Shown here in pieces: positions 41,177 through 52,204 of a stretch of DNA of 52,204 nucleotides (positions within the stretch are counted from its first letter, which is position 1; each line of letters starts with the position of its first letter). The notes beneath the pieces were generated by a model that was not told where the DNA came from, searched no databases, and saw only the letters and a program-made list of their open reading frames with translations. Both the position numbers and the translations under genes were made by a program. The stretch comes from Candidatus Equimonas faecalis (GTDB taxonomy: Bacteria > Bacteroidota > Bacteroidia > Bacteroidales > Bacteroidaceae): contig JAGHRT010000025.1 of NCBI GenBank assembly GCA_018066245.1, positions 1-52,204 of the forward strand. Reading direction: 5' to 3'.

Positions 41177-43552
41177 ATGCAACAACCATCCGATGACTTC
41201 TGGGCGCGGGAGCTTAACGAGCAGCAACTGGAAGCCGTTACCTACTGCAGCGGCCCTTCGCTGGTCATAGCTGGCGCAGGGTCGGGCAAGACGCGCGTGC
41301 TGACCTACAAAATCGCCTACCTGATGAGGGAAAGGCACGTCAGCCCGTATGAAATCCTCGCCCTGACCTTTACCAACAAGGCCGCCCGCGAGATGAACGA
41401 CCGCATCGCCCAGATTGTGGGGCAGGAGGATGTGCGGCAGCTGTGGAGCGGCACGTTCCACAGCATCTTTGCCCGCATTCTCAGGCGGGAGTGCGAGCGC
41501 ATAGGCTTTGCCCCCAACTTCACCATCTACGACGCTGCCGATTCCAAGTCGCTCATCAAACTTATCATCCGTGAACGCGGCCTCGACGAGAAGCTGTATA
41601 AGCCCGCCTTCGTGCAAAGCCGCATAAGCGAAGCCAAGAACCGCCTGATTTTTCCTGCCGACTATGCCGGTTCCTCCGACCTTATGAACCGCGACAAGGC
41701 CGCCAACGTGGGCGAACTCCATCGTATCTACGCCCTCTATACGGAGCGCCTGTACCAGGCCAACGCCATGGATTTCGACGACCTCCTCATGCACACCTTC
41801 CGCCTCTTCCGCGACAACGCCGACGTGCAGGAGCGCTACCGCAGCCGCTACCGCTTCATCCTCGTGGACGAGTATCAGGACACCAACTATGCCCAGCACC
41901 AAATCATCCGCCAGCTCACGCTGCCCGACAGCTGCATTTGCGTGGTGGGCGACGACGCGCAGAGCATCTATGCCTTCCGTGGGGCCAACATCGACAACAT
42001 CCTGAACTTCACGCGGCAGTACCCCACGGCCAAGACCATAAAGCTGGAGCGAAACTACCGCTCCACGCAAAACATAGTGAATGCGGCCAACAGCATCATC
42101 GGCCACAACCGCAACCAGATACCCAAGACCGTCTATAGCGAAAAGGAGCAGGGTGCGCCCCTCTGGGTGATGCCTTGCATGAGCGACCGCGAGGAGGCCG
42201 CCAAGGTGGTGGGCGAAATACGCCGCCTCTCCCGCTACGAGCATGTGGGCCTCGGCGAAATGGCTGTGCTCTACCGCCAAAATGCCCTGTCGCGCTCTTT
42301 CGAGGACGAACTGCGCAAGCAGGGCGTGCCCTACCGCATCTACGGCGGCCTGAGCTTCTACCAGCGCAAGGAAATCAAGGACGTGGTGGCTTACTTCCAC
42401 CTTCTCGTGAACGAACACGATGAGGAAGCCTTCCGCCGTGTGGTGAACTATCCCACGCGGGGCATAGGAAAGGGCACCGTGGAAGCCCTCATCGCCACCG
42501 CCCATGCCCACGGAGCTTCACTCTGGCAGGTGGCCACGGAGCCGGAGCGCTACCAGTTCAACGCTGGTCGCACGCAGGCCAAACTCACGCAGTTCTGCGG
42601 ATTGATAGCCGAACTGAAGGCCATGGCCGCCGTGCGATCCGCCTTTGAAGTGGCCAAGCAGGTGGTGGAACGCAGCGGCATAGCCGCCGATGTCCATGGA
42701 AGCACCGACCCCGAAGACCTCTCGCGCCAGGAGAACATTGACGAACTGTTGGGTTCCATACGCCAGCTGGAAGAGGATGCCCTTGAACAGAACGGCCGCC
42801 GCTTCGTGAGCATAGCCGAATACTTGCAGCAAATCAGCCTCCTTACCGATACCGATACGCAGGACGACGCCTCTGTGTCGCGCGTCTTGCTTATGACCAT
42901 CCATGCCGCCAAGGGCCTTGAGTTCAACACCGTGTTCGTGGTCGGCATGGAGGAGAGCGTGTTCCCTGGCAGTCAGTCGCTCTTCCCCAGGCAGATGGAG
43001 GAGGAACGCCGCCTGTTCTATGTGGCCGTAACCCGTGCCAAAGAGCGTTGCTTCCTGAGCTTCGCCAAGTCGCGCTTCCACTACGGCAGCATGGAATACT
43101 CCGAACCCAGCCGCTTCCTGCGCGACGTGGACGCGCAGTATCTTCAACTGAAAACCGCACAAGGGCGCAGCAGCGTTTCTTCCTTTTCAAAGGATAGAGG
43201 GCCTGCCGACCGTTCGGACGGAGCAAGGCCCTCTGCCGTCCGGCACACGGCTCCTCCTGCCGGTTTCCACGCCCTGTCTCCGTCTCCCTCCAAGGGGGAA
43301 GTGCCTAAGAACGATAGCCCATTCCGGGCGGAGCCCTCGCCCGGCGCAACCTCTTTCGGGGAAAGTCGGGTGGCGGGAGCCGTGGGGACAACTCCCTTTG
43401 CCGTGGGTCAGCGCGTACAGCACGACCGCTTCGGACGCGGCATTGTGAGCTGCGTGGAAGGCACTGGCACCGACTGCCGCGTAACGGTCGATTTCGAGGC
43501 CGTAGGCTCCAAGAAACTCCTTCTGAAATTCGCCCGCCTCACCTTGTTATGA
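41177..43552 (+). CDS. pcrA: UvrD/PcrA/Rep-type DNA helicase
   Basis: The 791-residue 3'-5' helicase has Q motif LNEQQLEAV, Walker A AGAGSGKTR, motif II VDEYQDTNYAQ, motif III GDDAQSIYAFRGA, motif IV YRSTQNI and motif VI VAVTRAKE. The C-terminal Tudor-like domain (VQHDRFGRGIVSC) binds RNA polymerase in PcrA/UvrD. The linker between the helicase core and Tudor domain (about residues 670-735) is low-complexity and contains an internal palindrome (43,196-43,234). It overlaps the GSCFA gene by four bases. UvrD and PcrA orthologues cannot be told apart with certainty. Confidence 0.92.
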   Translation: MQQPSDDFWARELNEQQLEAVTYCSGPSLVIAGAGSGKTRVLTYKIAYLMRERHVSPYEILALTFTNKAAREMNDRIAQIVGQEDVRQLWSGTFHSIFARILRRECERIGFAPNFTIYDAADSKSLIKLIIRERGLDEKLYKPAFVQSRISEAKNRLIFPADYAGSSDLMNRDKAANVGELHRIYALYTERLYQANAMDFDDLLMHTFRLFRDNADVQERYRSRYRFILVDEYQDTNYAQHQIIRQLTLPDSCICVVGDDAQSIYAFRGANIDNILNFTRQYPTAKTIKLERNYRSTQNIVNAANSIIGHNRNQIPKTVYSEKEQGAPLWVMPCMSDREEAAKVVGEIRRLSRYEHVGLGEMAVLYRQNALSRSFEDELRKQGVPYRIYGGLSFYQRKEIKDVVAYFHLLVNEHDEEAFRRVVNYPTRGIGKGTVEALIATAHAHGASLWQVATEPERYQFNAGRTQAKLTQFCGLIAELKAMAAVRSAFEVAKQVVERSGIAADVHGSTDPEDLSRQENIDELLGSIRQLEEDALEQNGRRFVSIAEYLQQISLLTDTDTQDDASVSRVLLMTIHAAKGLEFNTVFVVGMEESVFPGSQSLFPRQMEEERRLFYVAVTRAKERCFLSFAKSRFHYGSMEYSEPSRFLRDVDAQYLQLKTAQGRSSVSSFSKDRGPADRSDGARPSAVRHTAPPAGFHALSPSPSKGEVPKNDSPFRAEPSPGATSFGESRVAGAVGTTPFAVGQRVQHDRFGRGIVSCVEGTGTDCRVTVDFEAVGSKKLLLKFARLTLL
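43196..43234. repeat. Palindromic repeat inside the helicase linker
   Basis: AGAGGGCCT (43,196-43,204) and AGGCCCTCT (43,226-43,234) are perfect inverted 9-mers around a loop that contains a second small palindrome. They encode part of the low-complexity linker without breaking the frame. Confidence 0.6.
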
Positions 43553-44481
43553 GTTCGCCGTATATACCCGCTTCCAGAAGTTCGCTGTCCGACTATGCCG
43601 AGCAGCTCCTCACGCCTGTGGAACTGCCGCCTGACCCGCCGCAGCTGACCTCCAACGACCGCATCCTCCTCTTGGGGTCGTGCTTTGCCCAGGAAGTGGG
43701 CGAGCGCCTGAAGCCCCAGTTCCCCGAAGGACACGTGTGCGTCAATCCCCTCGGGCCGCTCTATGCGCCTCAGACGGTGGTTGCCGTGTTGCAAAGTTGG
43801 CTGAACGGCGAACAGCCGGCAGCCCCCTTTCGCGGACGCGACGGCCTGTGGCACTCCTGGCAGGCTTCGTCCGTGTGTTCCGCTCCCACGGAGGCAGAGT
43901 GCCGCCAGAAGTTGGCGGCGGCATGGGAGCAGGGTAGGGAAGCCCTTGCCCAAGCCACGCTCATCGTGCTGACCTTCGGCACCACCCGTGGCTATGCCTT
44001 GCGTTCCGGTATGAGCGGCTGGCCCGACGGCTTAGTGGCCAATTGCCACAAGGAGGTGGCCGACACCTTTGTGGAGCATACGCCTGAATTGCCCGCACTC
44101 GTGGCCCATTTGTCCGCCTTCTGCCGCCAACTCTCCATGCAGGGCAATCACCCTGCGCTCCTTCTCACGGTGAGCCCCTACCGCTATCGCAAATACGGCC
44201 TCCACCAGTCGCAACTGCAAAAGGCGCGGCTTCTCCTCCTGTGCGAAGAACTTTGCCACAAGGCAGGAGCGTCCTATTTCCCTTCCTACGAAATCCTCCT
44301 CGACGAGTTGCGCGACTATCGCTTCTATGCTCCCGATATGCTCCACCCGAGCAGTCAGGCCGTGGATATTATAGCCGAGCGCTTCCGCCGTTGGGCCTTC
44401 TCTCCCGCCCTCTTGGCTGAGGGCGACGCCCGCCTGCGAGCTTGGCGACAAGTTCAGCATCGTGCAATCGTGGAAAGGTGA
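43549..44481 (+). CDS. GSCFA domain protein
   Basis: The 310-residue protein carries the family signature LLLGSCFAQEVGERL and further GSCFA features (VCVNPLGPLYAPQTV, LTFGTTRGY, FPSYEILLDELRDYRFYAPDMLHPS), which resemble SGNH-type hydrolases. The biochemical activity is not known. It is translationally coupled to the helicase (ATGA overlap at 43,549-43,552). No signal peptide is seen. Confidence 0.88.
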   Translation: MSSPYIPASRSSLSDYAEQLLTPVELPPDPPQLTSNDRILLLGSCFAQEVGERLKPQFPEGHVCVNPLGPLYAPQTVVAVLQSWLNGEQPAAPFRGRDGLWHSWQASSVCSAPTEAECRQKLAAAWEQGREALAQATLIVLTFGTTRGYALRSGMSGWPDGLVANCHKEVADTFVEHTPELPALVAHLSAFCRQLSMQGNHPALLLTVSPYRYRKYGLHQSQLQKARLLLLCEELCHKAGASYFPSYEILLDELRDYRFYAPDMLHPSSQAVDIIAERFRRWAFSPALLAEGDARLRAWRQVQHRAIVER

Positions 44482-44492
44482 TTGGCAACGTT

Positions 44493-47624
<3,132 letters not shown>

Positions 47625-47649
47625 TAAGTAGGTGCGCAAAACTACTTGG

Positions 47650-47681
47650 GAAGCGGCATGACCACCGATGCGGGCGGCTTC
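47650..47681 (+). terminator. Possible terminator after the beta-galactosidase gene
   Basis: GAAGC (47,650) with inner GCAT pairs to ATGC and GCTTC (to 47,681), followed by a T-rich TTCTTAT. The stem is interrupted, so support is modest. Confidence 0.4.
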
Positions 47682-47820
47682 TTCTTATACATTATCAACT
47701 ATACATTATCCACTCAAAAAACAAATACCCCGCCGTCCTTCAGATGTATTTGCTCCTTCTATGCGAGGAGGGGTGCTGGAGTACCATAGGTGGCTCTGAC
47801 GGAGGAGGCACTTCTTTTTC

Positions 47821-49011
47821 ATGGAAAAACTCTGGAATAGCAACTACATAAAAGTAAACATAGCCAACTTCATGAGTAGCTTTTCCTTCATGGTGCTGGC
47901 TCCGCTCCTGCCGCTCTACCTGAGCGACACCTTTGGGGCGGACAAACACACCATAGGCGTGGTGCTGTCGGGCTACACCGTGGTGGCTTTGATTGCCCGG
48001 CTTTTTAGCGGCTACATTACGGATTCTTTCCCCCGCAAGCGTGTACTGCTCATCAGCTACGGGGTGTTTGCCCTTTTCTTTTCCTTCTACCTGGGGCTTG
48101 GCGCACTTCCCGCCACACTCGGCCTCACGCTCTTTACCATTGTACGTACTCTTCATGGCGGTCCCATGGGCCTTGCCACCACGGCCACGACCACGGCGGC
48201 TATTGACGTGCTTCCCTCCTCGCGTCGCGCCGAGGGCATAGGTTATTACGGCATCAGCAATAATCTGGGTACTGCCATTGCTCCCTTCGCCGGTCTTTAT
48301 GCCTACGACCTCACGCAGTCCTATACCGTACTCTTCGCTCTTGCCCTCGTGGCGGCTGTGGCGGGCTTTGTAGCCAACTCTACCGTCCACATCCCTGTAC
48401 GCGAAATCGCGCAGGGAAAGGCTCCCGTCAGTTTTGACCGCTTTATACTGACCGAAGCGTGGCGGCAGGGAGCGATGATGGCGTGTTTCGCTTTTTGCTA
48501 TGGCGTGGTGAGCACCTACCTCGCCATATACGGCAAGGAGGAACTCGGCATGACAACGGGTACGGGCGGCTTCTTCCTGCTGCTCTCAGCCGGCTTGATG
48601 ACTTCGCGCCTGTTTGGAGCCCGCTCCCTTCGCCAGGGACGTGTTACTCACAATGCCGGCAGAGGGATGCTCGTATCTCTTGTGGGCTACACTCTCTTTG
48701 CTGCCTGCCACAATCCCATAGGCTACTACGGCTGTGCCCTGCTTGTGGGCCTTGGCAATGGCCACATGTATCCGGCCACGCAGACCATGTTTGTCAATCT
48801 CGCGCCTAACAACAAACGCGGTACGGCCTCCAGCACATTCCTTACCAGTTGGGACATAGGCATGGGCATTGGCGTGATAGCGGGCGGCATACTGAGCGAA
48901 CACCTTGGCTATGGCGCAGCCTTCTGGTGTGCCGCTGCCGTCAATCTCTGCGGTGTCATGTTCTTCTTCCTTTCCGCCCGCCGTCATTTCAACAATAAAA
49001 AGCTCCGCTAA
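47821..49011 (+). CDS. MFS transporter
   Basis: The 396-residue protein has about 12 hydrophobic segments and a major-facilitator loop motif GYITDSFPRKRVLL between helices 2 and 3. It begins MEKLWNSNYIKVNIANFMSS, as in sugar or drug exporters of this group. The substrate cannot be read from sequence. It lies between a beta-galactosidase and an esterase-like hydrolase, so a sugar or aromatic product is plausible but unproven. Confidence 0.9.
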   Translation: MEKLWNSNYIKVNIANFMSSFSFMVLAPLLPLYLSDTFGADKHTIGVVLSGYTVVALIARLFSGYITDSFPRKRVLLISYGVFALFFSFYLGLGALPATLGLTLFTIVRTLHGGPMGLATTATTTAAIDVLPSSRRAEGIGYYGISNNLGTAIAPFAGLYAYDLTQSYTVLFALALVAAVAGFVANSTVHIPVREIAQGKAPVSFDRFILTEAWRQGAMMACFAFCYGVVSTYLAIYGKEELGMTTGTGGFFLLLSAGLMTSRLFGARSLRQGRVTHNAGRGMLVSLVGYTLFAACHNPIGYYGCALLVGLGNGHMYPATQTMFVNLAPNNKRGTASSTFLTSWDIGMGIGVIAGGILSEHLGYGAAFWCAAAVNLCGVMFFFLSARRHFNNKKLR

Positions 49012-49034
49012 CTACACACTATCAATTATAAATC

Positions 49035-50285
49035 ATGCGTAAGACTCTTCTTTTTTCGCTATTGGCAGCCTTATCTCTTCCTGTTGCTGCGCACTCCCTC
49101 AAACCCAAGCAAGTGGCCGATGCCCGCCAGCGCATCTGGACAGAGTGGCAACAACGCTACGACAGGCCATCGCGCCTGAACCTCCCTTATCAGGCTCTCA
49201 CCAATGCCTGGCACTTCACGTGGCAGCTTCCAGCCGAACTGGAGCCCAATGCCGAGTGGAACTACTACTGGGGACGCAAAGGTCAGGCGGAGGGTGCCAT
49301 GCCGCTCTATATATATCTTCATGGCTCTGGCCCCCGCGACATGGAATGGCAGACGGGCTACCGCCTCGCCCAATGGTTCGACGATGCCCCCTGCTACTAC
49401 TACATTCCTCAGATTCCGCAGGAAGGCCCGTGGTATCGCTGGTATCAGCGCAGCAAGCAATGGGCCTATGAGCAGCTGTTGCAATATGCGTTGGCATCCG
49501 ACTCCATCGACCCCGACCGTATCTATCTCTTCGGTATCTCCGAGGGAGGCTACGGCAGCCAGCGCCTTGCCTCGTTCTATGCCGACTATCTCGCTGCCGC
49601 AGGCCCCATGGCCGGTGGTGAACCCCTCAAAAACGCCCCCGCTGAGAATTGCAGCCACATTGGCTTCTCTCTCCTCACGGGAGCTCAGGACAAAGGCTTC
49701 TACCGCGACGAACTCACCTACTGGACGCAGCAGGCCTTCGATTCCCTGCAAGTGCGCAACCCCGGTCGCTACGCCCATCGCATCAATCTCATCCCCGGCC
49801 GTGGGCACAGCATCGACTACCGCCTCACCACACCCTGGCTCTCCCATTTTCGCCGCAACGCCCAACCCCGCACTTTCGATTGGGAGGACTTCGAGATGGA
49901 CGGCCGTCGCCGTGAGGGCTTCTACAATCTCCAGGTGCTCCGGCGTAGCGATGCCTACCGCCAGATGTACCGTATGGCCATCGACGGCCAAACCGTGCGT
50001 CTCACTGTGGAGGACATAGCCTATACCACCGCCCAGCTCGACTCCGTGTGGGGCATAGAGATGCGCTTTGCCCGCACCTTCACGCCCAGCACCACCGGTA
50101 AGGTGCGCCTCTATCTCAGCGAGGAACTCGTGGACCTCACGCAGCCCGTTACCGTCTATCTCAACGGCCGCAAAGCCTTCCACGGACGCCTCGACCTCGA
50201 TGAGCGCTGGCTCCACGAAAGCCTCAAACTCTTCGGCGACCCCCGCCGCATATTCCCCGCCGCCGTTGAGTTGGAGTTAAAGTAG
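49035..50285 (+). CDS. Exported alpha/beta hydrolase, esterase-like
   Basis: The 416-residue protein has a signal peptide (MRKTLLFSLLAALSLPVAAHS) and an alpha/beta-hydrolase core: an oxyanion-type LYIYLHGSGPRD, the nucleophile elbow GISEGGYGSQ (Gly-x-Ser-x-Gly) and a late His in GRGHSIDY. A C-terminal beta-rich domain (about 290-416) follows. It resembles PHB-depolymerase/feruloyl-esterase type enzymes and may remove acyl groups from polysaccharides. It is 23 bases downstream of the MFS gene. Confidence 0.8.
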   Translation: MRKTLLFSLLAALSLPVAAHSLKPKQVADARQRIWTEWQQRYDRPSRLNLPYQALTNAWHFTWQLPAELEPNAEWNYYWGRKGQAEGAMPLYIYLHGSGPRDMEWQTGYRLAQWFDDAPCYYYIPQIPQEGPWYRWYQRSKQWAYEQLLQYALASDSIDPDRIYLFGISEGGYGSQRLASFYADYLAAAGPMAGGEPLKNAPAENCSHIGFSLLTGAQDKGFYRDELTYWTQQAFDSLQVRNPGRYAHRINLIPGRGHSIDYRLTTPWLSHFRRNAQPRTFDWEDFEMDGRRREGFYNLQVLRRSDAYRQMYRMAIDGQTVRLTVEDIAYTTAQLDSVWGIEMRFARTFTPSTTGKVRLYLSEELVDLTQPVTVYLNGRKAFHGRLDLDERWLHESLKLFGDPRRIFPAAVELELK

Positions 50286-50373
50286 CAGCACCTCTATTTG
50301 CGGAACAAGCCATTAATGTTTAACGGTTTCTTGGCCTTGTTTATCTACATTAAACATTCAACATTCTACATTA

Positions 50374-51504
50374 ATGTATCCTCGCCTTCTCCTTCTTGAC
50401 GCCCTCCGTGGCGTAGCCGCTCTCATCGTCCTCTGGTATCATTGCTACGAGGGCTTCGGCTATGAGGTGGCAGCCGGCAGCGGCATCTACACCCAGCCCT
50501 GCGACCACGGCTATCTCGCCGTCGCTTTCTTCTTCCTCCTCTCCGGTTTCGTCATCGGCTATGCCTACGACCGGCGTTGGAAGAAAGGCCTCACCACCGG
50601 CCAGTTCGCGCTCCGCCGTCTCATACGCCTCCATCCCATGGTCATTGCCGGTGCCGTACTGGGCCTCATCACCTTCCTCATTCAGGGCGGAGTGGATTGG
50701 AGCGGCCATCACGCTTCGCCCGGCTGGATAACCCTCGCCTTCATGATGGCCCTCCTCCTCGTGCCCTGCTGGCCCGGCTTCGGAGCCGATGTTCGAGGCA
50801 ACGGCGAGATGTATCCCCTCAACGGCCCACACTGGAGCCTCTTCTTCGAGTACATCGGCAATGTGCTCTATGCCCTCCTCCTGCGTCGTCTCCCGACGGC
50901 CCTTCTCGCACTTCTCACCCTCGTCAGTGGCCTGGCACTCGCCTATTCCGTGCTCCGCCTCGGCTATCTTGGCGTGGGATGGAGCTTCATCGACGGCGGC
51001 TTCGGCTGGGGCATGACGCGAATGCTCTTCCCCTATTGCCTCGGTATGCTCATGGCACGCCTCTTTATGCGCCTCAATCCTCCCTCCGCCTCCCCCGGGA
51101 AAGTGCGGCTCACTTTCCTCATCACCGCCGCGGCCCTTCTGGTAACCCTTCCCGTACCCTTCGTCGGCTCTCCCCTGCAACCATGGCAGAACGGCCTCTA
51201 CATCATCGCCCTCCTCGTCATAGTCTTTCCTCTTGTCGTGTGGTTTGCCGCCCGGGCCGGTTCTTCCGACAGCAAGGTGGCTCGCTTCCTCGGCGACATC
51301 TCCTATCCTCTCTACACGGTACACTATCCCTTTATGTACCTCTTCTACGCCTATATAGGCTTTCCCCAGACCCACGGCACCATGGCCGACGTGTGGCCCG
51401 TCGCTCTCGCCCTCGTGGCTTTCAACATCCTCCTTGCCTGGCTCCTCATGAAGTTCTACGACCTCCCCGTGCGCCGTTGGCTCTCCCAAAAACTCCTCAG
51501 ATGA
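50374..51504 (+). CDS. Membrane acyltransferase (acyltransferase 3 family)
   Basis: The 376-residue protein has about ten hydrophobic helices and begins LLLLDALRGVAALIVLWYHCYEGFGY-type sequence (residues 5-30), in which the R and H are conserved in acyltransferase 3 proteins such as OafA. GYLAVAFFFLLSGFVIGYAYDRR follows. These transfer acetyl or other acyl groups to surface sugars. The start at 50,374 follows an AT-rich leader with repeated ACATTAA/ACATTC motifs. The acceptor is unknown. Confidence 0.9.
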   Translation: MYPRLLLLDALRGVAALIVLWYHCYEGFGYEVAAGSGIYTQPCDHGYLAVAFFFLLSGFVIGYAYDRRWKKGLTTGQFALRRLIRLHPMVIAGAVLGLITFLIQGGVDWSGHHASPGWITLAFMMALLLVPCWPGFGADVRGNGEMYPLNGPHWSLFFEYIGNVLYALLLRRLPTALLALLTLVSGLALAYSVLRLGYLGVGWSFIDGGFGWGMTRMLFPYCLGMLMARLFMRLNPPSASPGKVRLTFLITAAALLVTLPVPFVGSPLQPWQNGLYIIALLVIVFPLVVWFAARAGSSDSKVARFLGDISYPLYTVHYPFMYLFYAYIGFPQTHGTMADVWPVALALVAFNILLAWLLMKFYDLPVRRWLSQKLLR

Positions 51505-51569
51505 AACGCCTCCTGTCCTTCACGTTTGTGAACTCCGAACGCCCCTAATTATAATTATTGGTGTCCGGG

Positions 51570-51780
51570 AAAGCTTGCAAGTCCTGAAAGGACGGCATAA
51601 CGGAGGGCAGAGCGAGAGCCCTACCTCACTTTCGGCCTTTTTCTTTGGGAGCGCTGTAAGTGCAGCATATTTCAAGTAAAGTGGGAATTATATCGCACTT
51701 ACAGTGCTCCTGCATAGGGTTAAACACAAGAGATGGGGCTCGCGCCCTATCCTCCATTCTGTCGCACCTTCGGTGCTCCG
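51570..51780. repeat. Block of hairpin repeats of an interspersed family
   Basis: A series of hairpins: GTCC-TGAAA-GGAC near 51,580; GGGC..GCCC near 51,604-51,621; a 16-bp inverted repeat GGAGCGCTGTAAGTGC / GCACTTACAGTGCTCC with one mismatch (about 51,648-51,709); and GCACC-TTC-GGTGC near 51,765. The pattern resembles interspersed non-coding repeats in other Bacteroidota genomes, as far as I can recall. Confidence 0.65.
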
Positions 51781-51800
51781 GGAAAAACAATATAAAAAAA

Positions 51801-51882
51801 CCACTCCATACACTAAGACATTCCACTCCATACACTACGAAAAACTACCCTATAGGACAGGAAAAGCCATCCTATAGGGTAG
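51801..51882. repeat. Direct repeat pair and 13-bp palindrome
   Basis: CCACTCCATACACTA occurs at 51,801 and 51,823. CTACCCTATAGGA (51,845-51,857) and TCCTATAGGGTAG (51,870-51,882) form a perfect inverted repeat. The right arm is close to the last unit of the array upstream of korA. Confidence 0.75.
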
Positions 51883-51948
51883 TAATCGTTAGTTTGACTG
51901 AGCGTCAGGAATGCCCCTCCGCCACGTAGGAGCCGGAGGGGGCGAGGG

Positions 51949-52116
51949 CTAATCCTCGTTCCAGTTGTCCCAGCTTACGCCCTGCTGACGCGTGTAATCC
52001 GCGTCGTCGCCTATTTCGGGGTGTGTCGTCTCGTGCGTAATGGAGCCCGCGAGGAGGGTGGCCTCCACGCGCAGGGTCACGGAAGAGGCCGTGGGAATAA
52101 TATATGTACGTCTCAT
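51949..52116 (-). CDS. Small Prevotella-type peptide gene
   Basis: A 55-residue protein (MRRTYIIPTASSVTLRVEA, ending VSWDNWNED). The pattern, a basic start MK/RxTYxxP, a short hydrophobic centre and an acidic Trp-containing tail, is common to small hypothetical proteins in Prevotella. Its function is unknown to me. A hairpin at 51,914-51,941 follows its stop. It lies 25 bases downstream of the partial gene at the window end and could be cotranscribed with it. Confidence 0.6.
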   Translation of the reverse strand: MRRTYIIPTASSVTLRVEATLLAGSITHETTHPEIGDDADYTRQQGVSWDNWNED

Positions 52117-52141
52117 TGTTTTCTTAGGGAATTTAGGGGGA

Positions 52142-52204
52142 TTACTTCAGCACTTTCCTGCCGTTTTCTATCACTATGCCGCCACGGTTGTCCAGGGCAC
52201 GGCG
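52142..52204 (-). CDS. 3' end of an exported protein with type IX-like C-terminus, partial
   Basis: Only the last 20 codons are in the window. They end GGIVIENGRKVLK, which resembles the final strand of C-terminal sorting domains (GIYVVNGRKVxxK) of cargo of the type IX secretion system. The protein itself cannot be identified. Confidence 0.65.
   Translation of the reverse strand, partial: RRALDNRGGIVIENGRKVLK

Larger units (their letters stand above)
51505..51948. other. Intergenic region dense in short repeats
   Basis: No gene is seen. The region has an interspersed-repeat block (51,570-51,780), two direct repeats CCACTCCATACACTA (51,801 and 51,823), a 13-bp palindrome (51,845-51,882) and a CCCCTCCG/CGGAGGGG hairpin (51,914-51,941). 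Confidence 0.7.

Noticed and set aside
41057-42511. 484-codon minus-strand frame opposite the helicase
   Set aside because: The helicase motifs on the plus strand account for the region.
50371-51489. 372-codon minus-strand frame opposite the acyltransferase
   Set aside because: Glu/His/Gly-rich shadow of a membrane protein gene.

Overview
The window looks like a Bacteroidales chromosome, most probably Prevotellaceae. Several promoters match the Bacteroidota pattern (TTTG, about 20 bases, then TAnnTTTG). Lineage-typical families are present: a GSCFA-domain protein, a DUF5103/type IX secretion Plug-like protein, an HU-CCDC81/SPOR protein, secreted GH29 and GH2 glycosidases, and a partial gene ending in a type IX-like tail. 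The species cannot be named from sequence alone. Composition divides the window in two. Bases 1 to about 19,440 are AT-rich accessory DNA; from the 3' end of dnaK (19,449) onward the DNA is GC-rich core genome.

The left 19.4 kb is an integrated mobilizable element, or a stack of elements. At its right end, on the minus strand, is the usual backbone: zinc-ribbon/HTH protein, tyrosine integrase, excisionase-like HTH protein, two replication-type proteins, an oriT-like inverted repeat, a MobC-like protein, a relaxase and a membrane coiled-coil protein. The rest is cargo: a class II Fic protein, a membrane coiled-coil protein followed in frame by a serine-recombinase tail, a pair of genes of which one is a stripped-down DnaE (DNA polymerase III alpha) fingers-like protein, and a plus-strand block from 5.5 to 12.9 kb. 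That block has a WYL regulator, a short RpoD-like sigma factor, two PD-(D/E)XK nuclease-like proteins, a beta-CASP metallo-beta-lactamase-fold protein, a metallophosphoesterase, a secreted protein and three unknown proteins. It is the best candidate for an undescribed, probably defensive, system. Further left (1-900) are remnants of another element: the end of an HTH protein and a relaxase-like C-terminus. Related hairpins at 862-896 and 19,385-19,417 may mark ends.

The core genome follows: dnaK; a divergent korA-korB-CoA-transferase operon (2-oxoglutarate/succinyl-CoA metabolism); a tRNA cluster (Gly-GCC, Leu-CAG, Leu-GAG, a broken Gly copy, Gly-GCC); a small conserved-looking protein and trxB; an alpha-L-fucosidase overlapping a Plug-like protein; then a minus-strand run (PD40-like protein, metallophosphoesterase, aspartate kinase, FtsE-like ATPase, NAD synthetase, FHA protein, HU/SPOR protein). 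A plus-strand run has a glycosyltransferase, UvrD/PcrA helicase, GSCFA protein, GH2 beta-galactosidase, MFS transporter, esterase-like hydrolase and acyltransferase. The window ends with a small peptide gene and the last 20 codons of an exported protein. Intergenic regions of the core carry short repeat families, and two core genes appear to have absorbed such repeats into coding sequence.
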